This document shows, one piece after another, positions 46,225 to 55,297 of a DNA stretch of 64,000 bases (position 1 is the stretch's first letter; each line of letters starts with the position of its first letter). The DNA is from Pseudovirgaria hyperparasitica (taxonomy: Eukaryota; Ascomycota; Dothideomycetes; Acrospermales; Acrospermaceae), in assembly GCF_010093815.1 (NCBI RefSeq), contig NW_022985551.1, positions 192,832-256,831 of the forward strand. Direction: 5' to 3'. Below the pieces are notes generated by a model that worked only from the letters and a program-made list of their open reading frames with translations, was not told the DNA's origin and searched no databases. Position numbers and translations under genes: made by a program.

Positions 46225-46746
46225 TCATGGCTTCTCCTCAATGGCCAGATCTTCCATCGATAAATAATTTAATGTATCATAATATGCCTGCACCGGAATA
46301 ACACAGCCTTCGTAAGAAGCTGCCTCCTCCATAAGCCCTAGAAGCCTACTCTGTGCTCCACGTATTTTTTCAGCGCAATGCTTATCGAATTCTTTCATCA
46401 TACTTTCGCCCTGGAGCAAAAGGATGTTAGTATCAATCTGATCGGCGATCTCCGTGGCCCTTGGGGAACAGAATTTCTCCAAGGTTGCTATGTACTTGGC
46501 GAAGTGGGCGAGGTAGGGCTTTCCTGTGGCAGCGGAGTCGTTGCGAGGAATATTGTACTGGGGAATATTTTTCGGGCTGGGAGGCCTATAGTGCGATGCA
46601 CCTGGTGGAGCAGGGTCTTTCTTATTGCTTGGTGGTGGAAGCCCTTCAAATCGGAGGCTTTGATATTGCTGGACAGACAGGTTATTAGCTTGATTGTTAC
46701 TGCCGCCATAGTTATGATCACCGGCCTGGGTGTTCTGGCTATCCAT
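46225..46746 (-). CDS. Hypothetical protein, Gln/Asn/Pro-rich N-terminus
   Basis: Single-exon frame of 173 aa, start MDSQNTQAGDHNYGG. The first ~80 residues are low complexity (Asn/Gln/Pro). The second half looks folded and helical (LAHFAKYIATLEKF, ATEIADQIDTNILLLQ, SRLLGLMEEAASYEG). The long opposite-strand frame over this region looks like its shadow. No family recognised. Confidence 0.45.
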   Translation of the reverse strand: MDSQNTQAGDHNYGGSNNQANNLSVQQYQSLRFEGLPPPSNKKDPAPPGASHYRPPSPKNIPQYNIPRNDSAATGKPYLAHFAKYIATLEKFCSPRATEIADQIDTNILLLQGESMMKEFDKHCAEKIRGAQSRLLGLMEEAASYEGCVIPVQAYYDTLNYLSMEDLAIEEKP

Positions 46747-46908
46747 GATGATAATCTTGGGCTGTGTTACGACTTGAACGTAAGGAAATTTGACATGGTC
46801 GCAAGCGCAAGAGTGTTCGTTGATATCGAGACAATATATAATATCTGCATCACATTCCATTACCATAACTGTTCGCCTAAACGATTAATAATGTCGTTGC
46901 CACATATT

Positions 46909-47318
46909 TTACAATGTTTTGCCCCGGAATGTGGAACGTGTCAGCGTAGTGATGGATACCTGCTGTGGTGCTCCTCCTTGTACCATCGAGTGGGTTTCCG
47001 TGCGTGGTTTAGCCAAGAGATCTACTCGGACGTAGTTTTCCACTTGAAAAATGATGCTACTACTACATACCCAAGTCTTTTTCACACCCTCATCGTCACA
47101 CAGGAATTCAAACTGCCAAGGAAAGGGCAAAATAGCCTGTTTTTCAACATGAGCAATAGAGGAAGGGCAGTCAGGGCCAAGACCAGCATAGCTGAGGTAT
47201 TCACAGGGATACAAACGTGGCAAATATCTCTGCTGCGGGAATGCCTACATTGCAAGGGGTTCACCGGACCAGATCCAGTGGCACTTGCAAAAGCGTGCCC
47301 AACACCAACAGTACTCAT
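46909..47318 (-). CDS. Possible Cys-containing secreted-type protein, model uncertain
   Basis: Two overlapping frames give MSTVGVGHAFASATGSGP and a downstream segment with YPCEYLSYAGLGPDCP, QFEFLCDDEGVKKTWVCSS. They could be joined by a 32-nt GT-AG interval (47233-47264), which is too short for a normal intron, so this may be a broken or mis-modelled gene. The Cys spacing and composition suggest a small extracellular protein. Confidence 0.2.
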
Positions 47319-47627
47319 CAACGCAGCAAACACATCAACCTAGTACATGCATTCCACGCTCATGGTTTGCCACAGCACTAGGCATCAATGCTTTGACGGA
47401 AGAAGCGCCATCCGCGTTAGTCCCTGGTTCCAGAACCAGGAGGATGCTCAGAAGCAGTCAGCAGCAGTCAGCAGTACCAAGCCTCACGGTTTGCTTGAGT
47501 AAGACTCGGGGGCACTACCTGTCTTTATGGTAACATGTAGGCGACGGTTTCCGAATTTCCATGTAGTGCAAAGCTGTGACTGGTACAATTCGAGAACCTG
47601 GCAGCGTTAAAGATAGGGCTATGGCCT
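47319..47627. other. Intergenic region
   Basis: About 310 bp between the uncertain secreted-type ORF and the sirtuin stop codon. Nothing is seen. Confidence 0.35.
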
Positions 47628-48703
47628 CTACAAATCCGACAGCTCTAGATAAGTTCTTAGAGCCTGAGGAATGAGTTTCGAGGCATCACCTTGAAAAGAC
47701 CAATCGCCAGGTTCCGGTCGCGCTGCACCTGCCGCCGCTACCTCCATGTTGAAGAATGCTACACGTGCACCGCGCTTCCTACACTGCTGAATGTAAGCAG
47801 CCGCTGGGTAAACAACTGCTGATGTTCTAACTACCAGCATGAGGTCAACTTGGCCACCAACGGAATCTAATCCTGCTGTAGCTTGGTTGAAGGTATCGCC
47901 AGCTAACCATTTGTCGATCCCTGAGGCTTTGTCTGCTGGAATGGACTCTCCAAACCACACGACTGCGGGTCGTAAGAGCGCATCGGTGCACAATGGACAA
48001 ATAGGAAGATCGGTATGGTCGATCTTAGCAAGCGGGATGTCAGCCTTCGTAACATCGTTATCGTAGTCCTTGGTCAGACTGAGGGCTGGTGTGATAGGAT
48101 CGTTGTAATCCTCAGCATTGTAGCCACATGCTTCGTTTGAACATTTGACGCGAAACAGTGATCCATGTAAGTCAATTATCTGAGTAGGCGGATGTCCAAC
48201 TCGTCTACAGAGACCTATTTATTGTCAGACCATGATCTATGTTACAGCTGATATAGCACTAGAAAGCACACACCGTCTATATTCTGGTTTACGGCCAAAA
48301 AGCCTGGCTTTCTCTTTGCCAACTCTGCTAAAGCGTGATGCGCAGAATTGGGATCTGCCGTGAGAGCTTGGTGTCGCCTGTAATTGTAGAACTGCCACAC
48401 GAGGCTCGGGTCCTCGTCAAAGGCTGTCTTCGTGGCCAGTTGTATGTCAGAGTAGCTTCTCCAGAAACCACCTGCTCCGCGATATGTGGGGATTCCTGAT
48501 GCTGCGGAAAGACCTGCACCGATGAGCGCCAATATCCTCTTCGACCGAATCAGATGCTCTGTAAAAGACTTGATCATCTCTTCCGAAGGAGGTGGGATGT
48601 TGACATTTCGAGTTGCATGCTCCTCTCGTTCAAAATGACGCTTTAAACTCTCATTGGCCCTTGTGCGCAGTTCAGCCTTGAAGTCGGTATGGAGTTTAGA
48701 CAT
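47628..48703 (-). CDS. Class III (SIRT5/SIR5-type) NAD-dependent protein deacylase
   Basis: Two exons, 48703-48274 and 48214-47628 (338 aa), intron 59 nt. The NAD-binding GAGLSAASGIPTYRG, QNIDG and HGS motifs are present, with two Cys pairs of the zinc site (CSNEACG, CPLC) and VVWFGE. The segment VWQFYNYRR carries the Y-x-x-R pair that in SIRT5 binds acidic acyl groups, so removal of succinyl/malonyl rather than acetyl groups is predicted from family knowledge. The N-terminal ~45 residues are charged and lack an obvious mitochondrial presequence. Confidence 0.92.
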
Positions 48704-49159
48704 GGTTACAAAGGACAGAAACGAGGAGCTGCACGGCAGCGAAGTCTGGTGTGAATTACCTTGTGGTATACAGGGTCAGATTCGGGAGAAGGCACGTTGG
48801 CTTTAAAGATTCTTTGACTGATGATAGACACCTATTTTTGATCACTGGTGCCTAGTCCATTACTGAAGGATAGGTGTTATTTCAGAGTCAGGGTCACAAG
48901 GCACGTCCTTGCCCTTCCTCCGTACTCGCATCAAGCATTTGAATAGTTGTTAGGAGACAGTGAACACAGAGCGTTTATGCTGTGAAAGGAAGAAAGAGGA
49001 CTTGGGTACAGATGGATGTGATTGACGCGTGGTGGGGCCCGTGCACAAGCTCCTCCTCTCTGACGTTTGACATCCATTGCTTGCCCAAGCCTCTCTCATC
49101 TCTCTCTCTCTCTCTCTCTTTCTCTCGTCCGGACCCCAATCGATCTCCATACCGACTCA
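48704..49159. promoter_or_regulatory. Divergent promoter with CT tract
   Basis: Region between the divergent sirtuin and mitochondrial-protein genes. A pyrimidine tract (about 49090-49127, mostly TC repeats) lies about 30 bp before the 49160 ATG, typical of strong fungal core promoters. Confidence 0.5.
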
Positions 49160-49658
49160 ATGTCTTCTCAAATAGTTAAATTCGCTGCTCGCCGGGCTTT
49201 CACGACCGTCAACGTATCCCGCACCCAGGCCCGCGGTTTCCAGTCATCACAAACACTCCGTGACGTTGCTGCTGCACCAGCGCGGAAGCCCGTTGGTGCT
49301 TTTCGGGGAGGGTATATGAACGATCTCGCTTTCAGACCCTGGAACAATCACTGATGCGCGACTTATAGACTTTTCGGATTCCTCACAGGTGCCGTTGCGT
49401 CCGGCGCTGGCATGTACTACTATGTATTCAACGAATACCGCGTTTCCAATTCGCTATTGACGGAAGATATCTACGTATGTCGATTCCAGAGATGAAATCA
49501 AGGCCCAGGCGCTTGCCGAAAGCTCCTTCTATCGCACCGGGGGGGTCTGGAACAAAGTAATGGGCTGCTAACTTTGAGATACATAGGCTCTCCAATCCGC
49601 AGTCCAGCGCCTGGAAGGATACGTCAAGAGCATTGAGGACAAGGTGCAGAAAAAATAG
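49160..49658 (+). CDS. Small single-pass mitochondrial membrane protein
   Basis: Three exons: 49160-49311, 49369-49474 and 49587-49658 (109 aa); introns 57 and 112 nt. The N-terminus is Arg/Ser/Thr/Ala-rich without acidic residues (MSSQIVKFAARRAFTTVNVS), a mitochondrial presequence. One membrane span (GLFGFLTGAVASGAGMYYYV) is followed by a short coiled coil (EDIYALQSAVQRLEGYVKSIEDKVQ). This layout is shared by conserved small fungal inner-membrane proteins, but I cannot assign a complex with certainty. Confidence 0.8.
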
Positions 49659-50011
49659 GATACTCACTCGAAAAGTTCTCCTCGAACCTTAGTATCATAT
49701 GTGGATGGCATGAGTAACAGCCATATCTCCTGGCCAGGTCTTAAGAATCACGTCCACGAACGTGTCCCCGATTTCGCAGGCTTAACACGGACTTTTGTCA
49801 GTAATCCTGACATAATTCTACTCATACAATGTTCTAGCCTACATAGGCTCTGTATATACCCCCACGAACACGAAAGGATTTCTCCTCGATATGAACAATG
49901 CCATGCTCAAGGAGCCGAGATAGCATGATATATACAGAATTCACCCCTGACAGGCAACAGAATCGAAACCCTTCCTCAATCTGACTGATAACTTCCGTAC
50001 TCTCCAGGCGC
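49659..50011. other. Convergent 3' region
   Basis: About 350 bp between convergent genes with no feature seen. Confidence 0.4.
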
Positions 50012-50995
50012 TTAGGACAGATAGCTTGTATCAACCCAGCTCGTGTAACCACTTCCCAAGATCGTTGTAATCGCTACCGGAGCACTGAGTTTACTCGAGA
50101 AACTCGCTCTTGTTCCAGACGCTCCGGCGCCCGTATTACCATACTCCGCAAACGTAACATGATCCGTTCTCTCGTCGCCAGTATTCCAAATCTTCCACCC
50201 AGCGCTATTGATAACCGCACTCAGCGCTGTGTTTTGGAAGACCACCCGCGCGTAATTGCCCCACGGCCGGCCGAGATAGTACGCACCCGCCGTCACAGTG
50301 TTTCCACTCGCCGCCTGCACCGTGCTCTTATTGATGACGTAGTAGTTGGCATCCGAGGAGCTCGAACGTCCAGAGGCAGTGATGTACCCAACTGAAGCAG
50401 ACAACACACCGATCGTGACGCCGTCGAACCATGTGCTGGCGTGTTGCCCGAAGATGAAGTCCGTCGCGCCCTCGATGTAGCTCTTTGCAAAGACTTGCGC
50501 GCCCGTCTGACTCAACACCGTATCCTGGAATCCCTTGAACTGGCACGCATAGTACCCCTGTTTGTCCGCCTGTGCGGAGATAGCAAGTGCTTGGCTGCCC
50601 TTGCCCCTGGTATTGACCATGTTGATATTGTACATCTTGAAATTCGTACTCCACGCGCGGACCGTTGCCGTCAGGTCGTTGTTCGCAGAGTCATCCTGGC
50701 TCTTGCCCTGCGTGATGGTGACCTGGTTGGAGGAGTAGGCCGCCGTGTTGCTCGTGTAGCCGTAGATGGTGAGCGCCGCTTTGCGTGCCGGAATGTACAC
50801 TTGCTCCTTGTACGTGCCTGGGTTTATGAAGATGGACTGCGCCGTCGTGGAGGTTGTGCTGAGGGCATTCACTGCGTCCTGGATCTTGGAGTAGGAGCCT
50901 GAGCCGCCGACGACGAGGGCGCCGGCTGGAGGCTCGGTGCGGGACGCAGCATGGGTGAGCGTGAGCAGCGCTGAGAGGGCTGCGAGGAGTTTCAT
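50012..50995 (-). CDS. Secreted pectin methylesterase (CE8)
   Basis: Single exon, 327 aa. Pectin methylesterases remove methyl groups from plant-wall homogalacturonan outside the cell. The signal peptide is MKLLAALSALLTLTHA. The right-handed beta-helix carries the CE8 motifs GTYKEQVYIP, QALAISAQADKQGYY, the catalytic Asp segment GFQDTVL, the second Asp in GATDFIFG, and the Arg in YYLGRPWG. Length is normal for fungal members. It suggests plant-associated growth. No other pectinase gene is next to it. Confidence 0.95.
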   Translation of the reverse strand: MKLLAALSALLTLTHAASRTEPPAGALVVGGSGSYSKIQDAVNALSTTSTTAQSIFINPGTYKEQVYIPARKAALTIYGYTSNTAAYSSNQVTITQGKSQDDSANNDLTATVRAWSTNFKMYNINMVNTRGKGSQALAISAQADKQGYYACQFKGFQDTVLSQTGAQVFAKSYIEGATDFIFGQHASTWFDGVTIGVLSASVGYITASGRSSSSDANYYVINKSTVQAASGNTVTAGAYYLGRPWGNYARVVFQNTALSAVINSAGWKIWNTGDERTDHVTFAEYGNTGAGASGTRASFSSKLSAPVAITTILGSGYTSWVDTSYLS

Positions 50996-51744
50996 TTTCT
51001 TTCTTGGAATGAATGGGCTGTTCTCTCGCTTCGCTTCGAGTGCCAGGCCTTGTGCTTCTATCTCTCGCGATAGTTATGGCAGTATGAAAGGGAGATGGCT
51101 GGATGTCCAAGATCGAAATATCTGGCGTAAACAAGAAATATATTTATATCCGTCGTGGGAAAAGAAGAATCCAGAATAGCGGATCCCCGGGACCGGTCAT
51201 GACATGTACAGGGTCATATACAAGGGCCGTATACTGGGTAATATGCATCAAACGAGAACTCTCCCCTGCACCCGTAAATAAGCCCCCGCTCAACCCCCAG
51301 TCTACAGCTTACCGTAAGACTTGGTAGCGGAGCCTTGGCGAGAACGTGGGGAAGTTCTGAAGTGGATCACAGTGGATTAAAGTGGAAGTTATGAAACTTC
51401 ATGAAGGATAAGTGCATGATCGAGCCATATGATGGCTGTAGCGGGGCGGGCGGGAAGCAGTGCCGTAGTTTTTGTTTGGTGGAATCTGCTTTGTTTTTGT
51501 TTAGATTTTTCCGATGAACATGGACAGGCAAATCTCAGCTGTGAACGAGTGGATATTGTCGCGTGTTTCATCACGTACTTGACTCTTGAGTGTTGTGCGT
51601 AAGTGGTGTCATTAAATTTCATATAGATAGTAAGAACACGTATAGTCCCAATCACGGTCGACCATGCGGTTCCGGTGGGACTATCCAGAATCCGGGAGAG
51701 CGCTACACTACTAATTACTGTCAAATCATGCCACAATACTATGC
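50996..51744. other. Promoter side of the pectin methylesterase gene
   Basis: About 750 bp; the left part carries the pectin methylesterase promoter, with a TATA-like stretch (AAATATATTTATAT, 51137-51150). No gene is seen. Confidence 0.4.
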
Positions 51745-52773
51745 CTATGTATCATCTAGAGACTCGTCATCTGCGTCTTCTTCCACGCTCTCCAGGGCTC
51801 CAGGTGGCTTTGTGAGCCTGTCAGCAATAAGCCGCACGGTCAGTGTATCTTTCGGAGTCGTCCGACAACAGCCTCCAATCAAACGTGCTCCACCGGCATA
51901 CCATTTCGGAACGACCTCACCCAACTCCTCGCGTCCGGCGCAGTTATCACACCACGTCTTCGAGCTGGCATCGTACCGCTCGCCGGAATTCGGATACGCG
52001 ACCAGGGGCTTCGTGGTGAGCCTGTGGAGCTCTACAAGGGCATCGTGCACCATCTGCTGTTCAACGCAATTAACCCCAATCGCAATGACGTTGTCTGCCT
52101 TGTTCAGCAGAGCAACGACGTCTGCTATGGGCGTCCCGTCGCTGATATGTGTGGAGTCGCGCAACGTGCACGACACCCAGGCCGGCGTGTCTGGAAACTC
52201 GTCGCGTAGCAGACTGACCAGCGCGCTGAGCTCGGCGTACGAAGGCATGGTCTCACAGGCCAACAGGTCGACGTGCTCGTCCACAAGCACGCGTATGCGC
52301 CCGCGGTGGAAATCCTTCATCGCCCGCGTAGCTAGCTTGTAGTCGCCGCGATACTCGGAGCCGTCGGCCAGGTAGGCTCCATACGGGCCGACGCTGCCAG
52401 CGATCAGAAGCGTCCTTCTGCAATCGCCATAGCTAGAGCCCGAGAAGTACTTGTCTCGCGCTTCCTGGGCCAGATGCACGCTTTGCGCGATGAGGTCGTT
52501 GGCGTGGCCGGCCGAGTAGTTGTGCTGCAGATAGTCCTTCAGGCCCGGGATGGAGGCCTGGTAGCTTGCTGTGATGGCCACGTCGGCGCCCGCCTTGAAG
52601 TAATCCAGGTGCACGTCAAAGATGGCCTTTGGGTCTTCATGGAGGATTTTTGCGGACCAGAGTGGGTGGTTGAGGTCGCAGCCTCGCGTTTCTAGTTCGG
52701 TCGCAAGCGCGCCGTCCAGGACCACAAACGCCTTGGACTGCAGTATGCGGGCAATGGGATCTTCAACAGGCAT
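51745..52773 (-). CDS. Homocysteine S-methyltransferase
   Basis: Single exon, 342 aa. The enzyme transfers a methyl group from S-methylmethionine or S-adenosylmethionine to homocysteine (yeast Mht1/Sam4 class). The TIM barrel starts with VVLDGALATELETRG. Zinc-binding cysteines are in IAIGVNCVEQ and the C-terminal pair in GGARLIGGCCRTTP. SVGPYGAYLADGSEYRGDY is a strong family match. The C-terminal ~15 residues are acidic. Cytosolic role in methionine recycling. Confidence 0.94.
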   Translation of the reverse strand: MPVEDPIARILQSKAFVVLDGALATELETRGCDLNHPLWSAKILHEDPKAIFDVHLDYFKAGADVAITASYQASIPGLKDYLQHNYSAGHANDLIAQSVHLAQEARDKYFSGSSYGDCRRTLLIAGSVGPYGAYLADGSEYRGDYKLATRAMKDFHRGRIRVLVDEHVDLLACETMPSYAELSALVSLLRDEFPDTPAWVSCTLRDSTHISDGTPIADVVALLNKADNVIAIGVNCVEQQMVHDALVELHRLTTKPLVAYPNSGERYDASSKTWCDNCAGREELGEVVPKWYAGGARLIGGCCRTTPKDTLTVRLIADRLTKPPGALESVEEDADDESLDDT

Positions 52774-53251
52774 TTCTTATTCTGTGTTGCGAGAGAGTCT
52801 CGGGAAGTACAAAGCTAATGCTAATGTTTCCAGAGGAGTGGAGGGATCAGATTTCACGACGCGAGTTGCAGCCCAGACGGCATTTTTACGGTATGTATGT
52901 TGCGCTTTTCTGTATCGCTGGCACGATGATGTATGATGTCGTTGCGCCTGTCCAAGTCAAGGGTGGTCCACTACGTGCACCCAATGGCAGGCATTCTCTC
53001 TGATTGCTGTGTTTTGCTGGCTTGTCAAACTACGATTTGCTCGAGTGTCACAGTGACCATTCTACGTTGTTCACGACGCGACGGATGAGCTTGTGGCCTG
53101 GCTCGAACTATGTACACGTAATGCAGTAATTACTCCATCAACGCCGATGCAGACTATGTCCACCATTTCATGCACCAGATCTAGAATATGTAAATGTATG
53201 TATCACTTTCCCTGCCCGTCTAGATCATCACGTATGGGTTCGGAAACGAGG
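52774..53251. other. Intergenic region
   Basis: About 480 bp holding the methyltransferase promoter; nothing else seen. Confidence 0.4.
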
Positions 53252-54373
53252 TTACGCCTTCAACAGTGCTGGAGCTGCCTCTTTTGCCTTCTCTGCTGCG
53301 AACGCGGCGGCCTTCTTAAGTTGCTCGTCGCGGAGTTTTCGAACGTATCGGAAGAGCAGAATGAACGCAAGTTCCACCCTATATGTGTTAGCTTCATGGT
53401 ATATTCAAATCTGTGAATGGCTCGCGCATACCTCTCTTTGGTCATCATGAGAATACCCTGGACCAAGATTCCTTTGCTAATCTGCGGTACGATGCCCTTG
53501 AACAAACCCAGAACACCTTCATGCTCAATGATAAACGCCATAACTTCGAGGAAAGATTTGAAGGGTTTGCCGTTACGGGCTGGCGGTGGCTTCGACTGAA
53601 GACCGACCTTTGCTACAATGAGAGGCTGTGTTGCGATCGTTGCGAGCGATTTCGACATCGCACCGAGTAGAAATGCTTGCCATGGCTTCAGGACAACAAC
53701 ATTTGGGAAAAGTAAGGTTCGAAGTCTCTCATACGCGCCGTAAGTGATGGATGGATTGACGACCAGCACCAAGCTGGCCTTCAGACCCCTCCATAGACCG
53801 GTCCAGCCATCCTCGCTGGCTATGACTTCCCTTCCGGTGTCGAAGAATCCCTTCCGCTCTCCTTTGCTCTGGGTTTGCTGCCTTGTGGTAATCACGGCGA
53901 CGGGTAGAGTGAACAGTTGAGCCAAAGCGCCAGCCACAGCTCCCATGGAAAGCTCAGCCGCAGTTCCTGGAGGACCGGGAGTCTTCTGGTAGCTAGCATA
54001 CAGTGTGCGGACCATCGTGAACCAGTAAAAGAAGGCAAAATTAGTAGAGCCAACACCAGCCAAGGAACTGGCCATGCCCTGATAGAGACCTGCAACCCCC
54101 TCTTGCTTCATGATCTTGGCAATGGCATCGCCGGTATCCTTGTAGTGGTCCTCGTCCGAGGTTGTGTCGCCAGGCTTCCTCTTTACCTGAACTTGGAGTT
54201 TCGTTTTTACACTGCGCGCAATTTAGCATGATTCTTGGGGTAAAGTGCATGACTTTTGGCTCAGCTTACATGTCCAGAGGATAAACGAGAGCGTTTGCCC
54301 AGACGGCGCCGGCAGAGCCAGCAATCGCGTAGCCCCAAGGAGGCAGCGGAGCCACCTTTGATTGTGCAGCCAT
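53252..54373 (-). CDS. ANT1: Peroxisomal adenine nucleotide carrier (ANT1/PMP47 type)
   Basis: Three exons: 54373-54270, 54211-53432 and 53378-53252 (336 aa). Mitochondrial-carrier-family protein with three repeats; the first P-x-D-x-x-K (YPLDIVKTKLQVQ) is restored only by splicing across intron 1. Others are ALAQLFTLPVAVITTRQQTQ and LATIATQPLIVAKVGLQSK. The start (APLPPWGYAIAGSAGAVWAN) and these variant repeats match peroxisomal ATP importers, which supply ATP for fatty-acid activation before beta-oxidation. The C-terminal tail (KAAAFAAEKAKEAAPALLKA) is Lys/Ala-rich. Confidence 0.9.
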
Positions 54374-55297
54374 TTCGCGTCAACAGCAATTCGAAACCTG
54401 GGAAGAATTATACAGGCTGTAGACAGCCAATGCCGAGGGAGAACAGCTGCGAGTGGGGACTTGGGAGAGTAGTACTACAATGCTCAGCGCAGCATGAGGG
54501 TTAAGGTGTAGCCGGAAGATAATCGTCGAGGTCCTGGTTTAAGGAAGGATGAGGCGTTTTAGAGATAATAGAGAATTAGCAGCATGAAACGTATTGCTGC
54601 AAGTTGTACTTCTAGTCCAGATCCTCATGACGGTAGAGCCTTGAGCCGACAAGTGTATCAGTTCAGCCGAGGTTGCGAGAGTGCGGGTCGCGCCTCGCCT
54701 CCGTTTCCCTGTGAGAACAAGGCTCCTTTATATCTTATCTTATCTTATCTCGGAAGACTTTCGGAAGAACCAATACTCCCCGAAACGGTGCGCAGCTAGT
54801 TCTGCAGCTAGTTATAAGGATGTTGACTAATATTATATGCAATGGTCTGCCTCTTTTCTGCGAAGGACTTTGTAATGTCTCATCATGTTGGCATGGAGAC
54901 TGTGGCTAGATCTGCTATTATCCATAAGCAGCGTCCTCCCGCTTGGCCTGAGCTCCTGCTTGCGCTAGACGGAAGTGGATCATTCCACCTGGAGCTGTTT
55001 CACTTGACAACATCCATGAGTGCACACTTCTGACTGCAATTGCCAGTCCACCATAGATATCGTCGCTCAGTAAATCTGGTTACTGTAATTTTCGAGATTC
55101 TATCTAGGTCAATTAGTCGTCACCTCTTCCGCATCGAACTTACAACTCTTCCGTCACTAATGTGCTTATGCGGCACAATTGAACACTGTCAGCTTCGATC
55201 GCTTGATCGACTGGTTGAGTCGTATATTTGTGGCACTAGACGATAGAAAGAAAGGAATCTTCTCCACGTTAATGCGTGACCTCCTCTGATTTGCACA
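54374..55297. promoter_or_regulatory. Divergent promoter region of ANT1 and palB
   Basis: About 920 bp. Includes a short (TTATC)n block near 54732-54750. Small ORFs inside show no family signal. Confidence 0.4.

Noticed and set aside
46378-47343. 321-codon plus-strand ORF
   Set aside because: It overlaps the better-composed minus-strand frame 46225-46746 on the opposite strand and shows no family signal.
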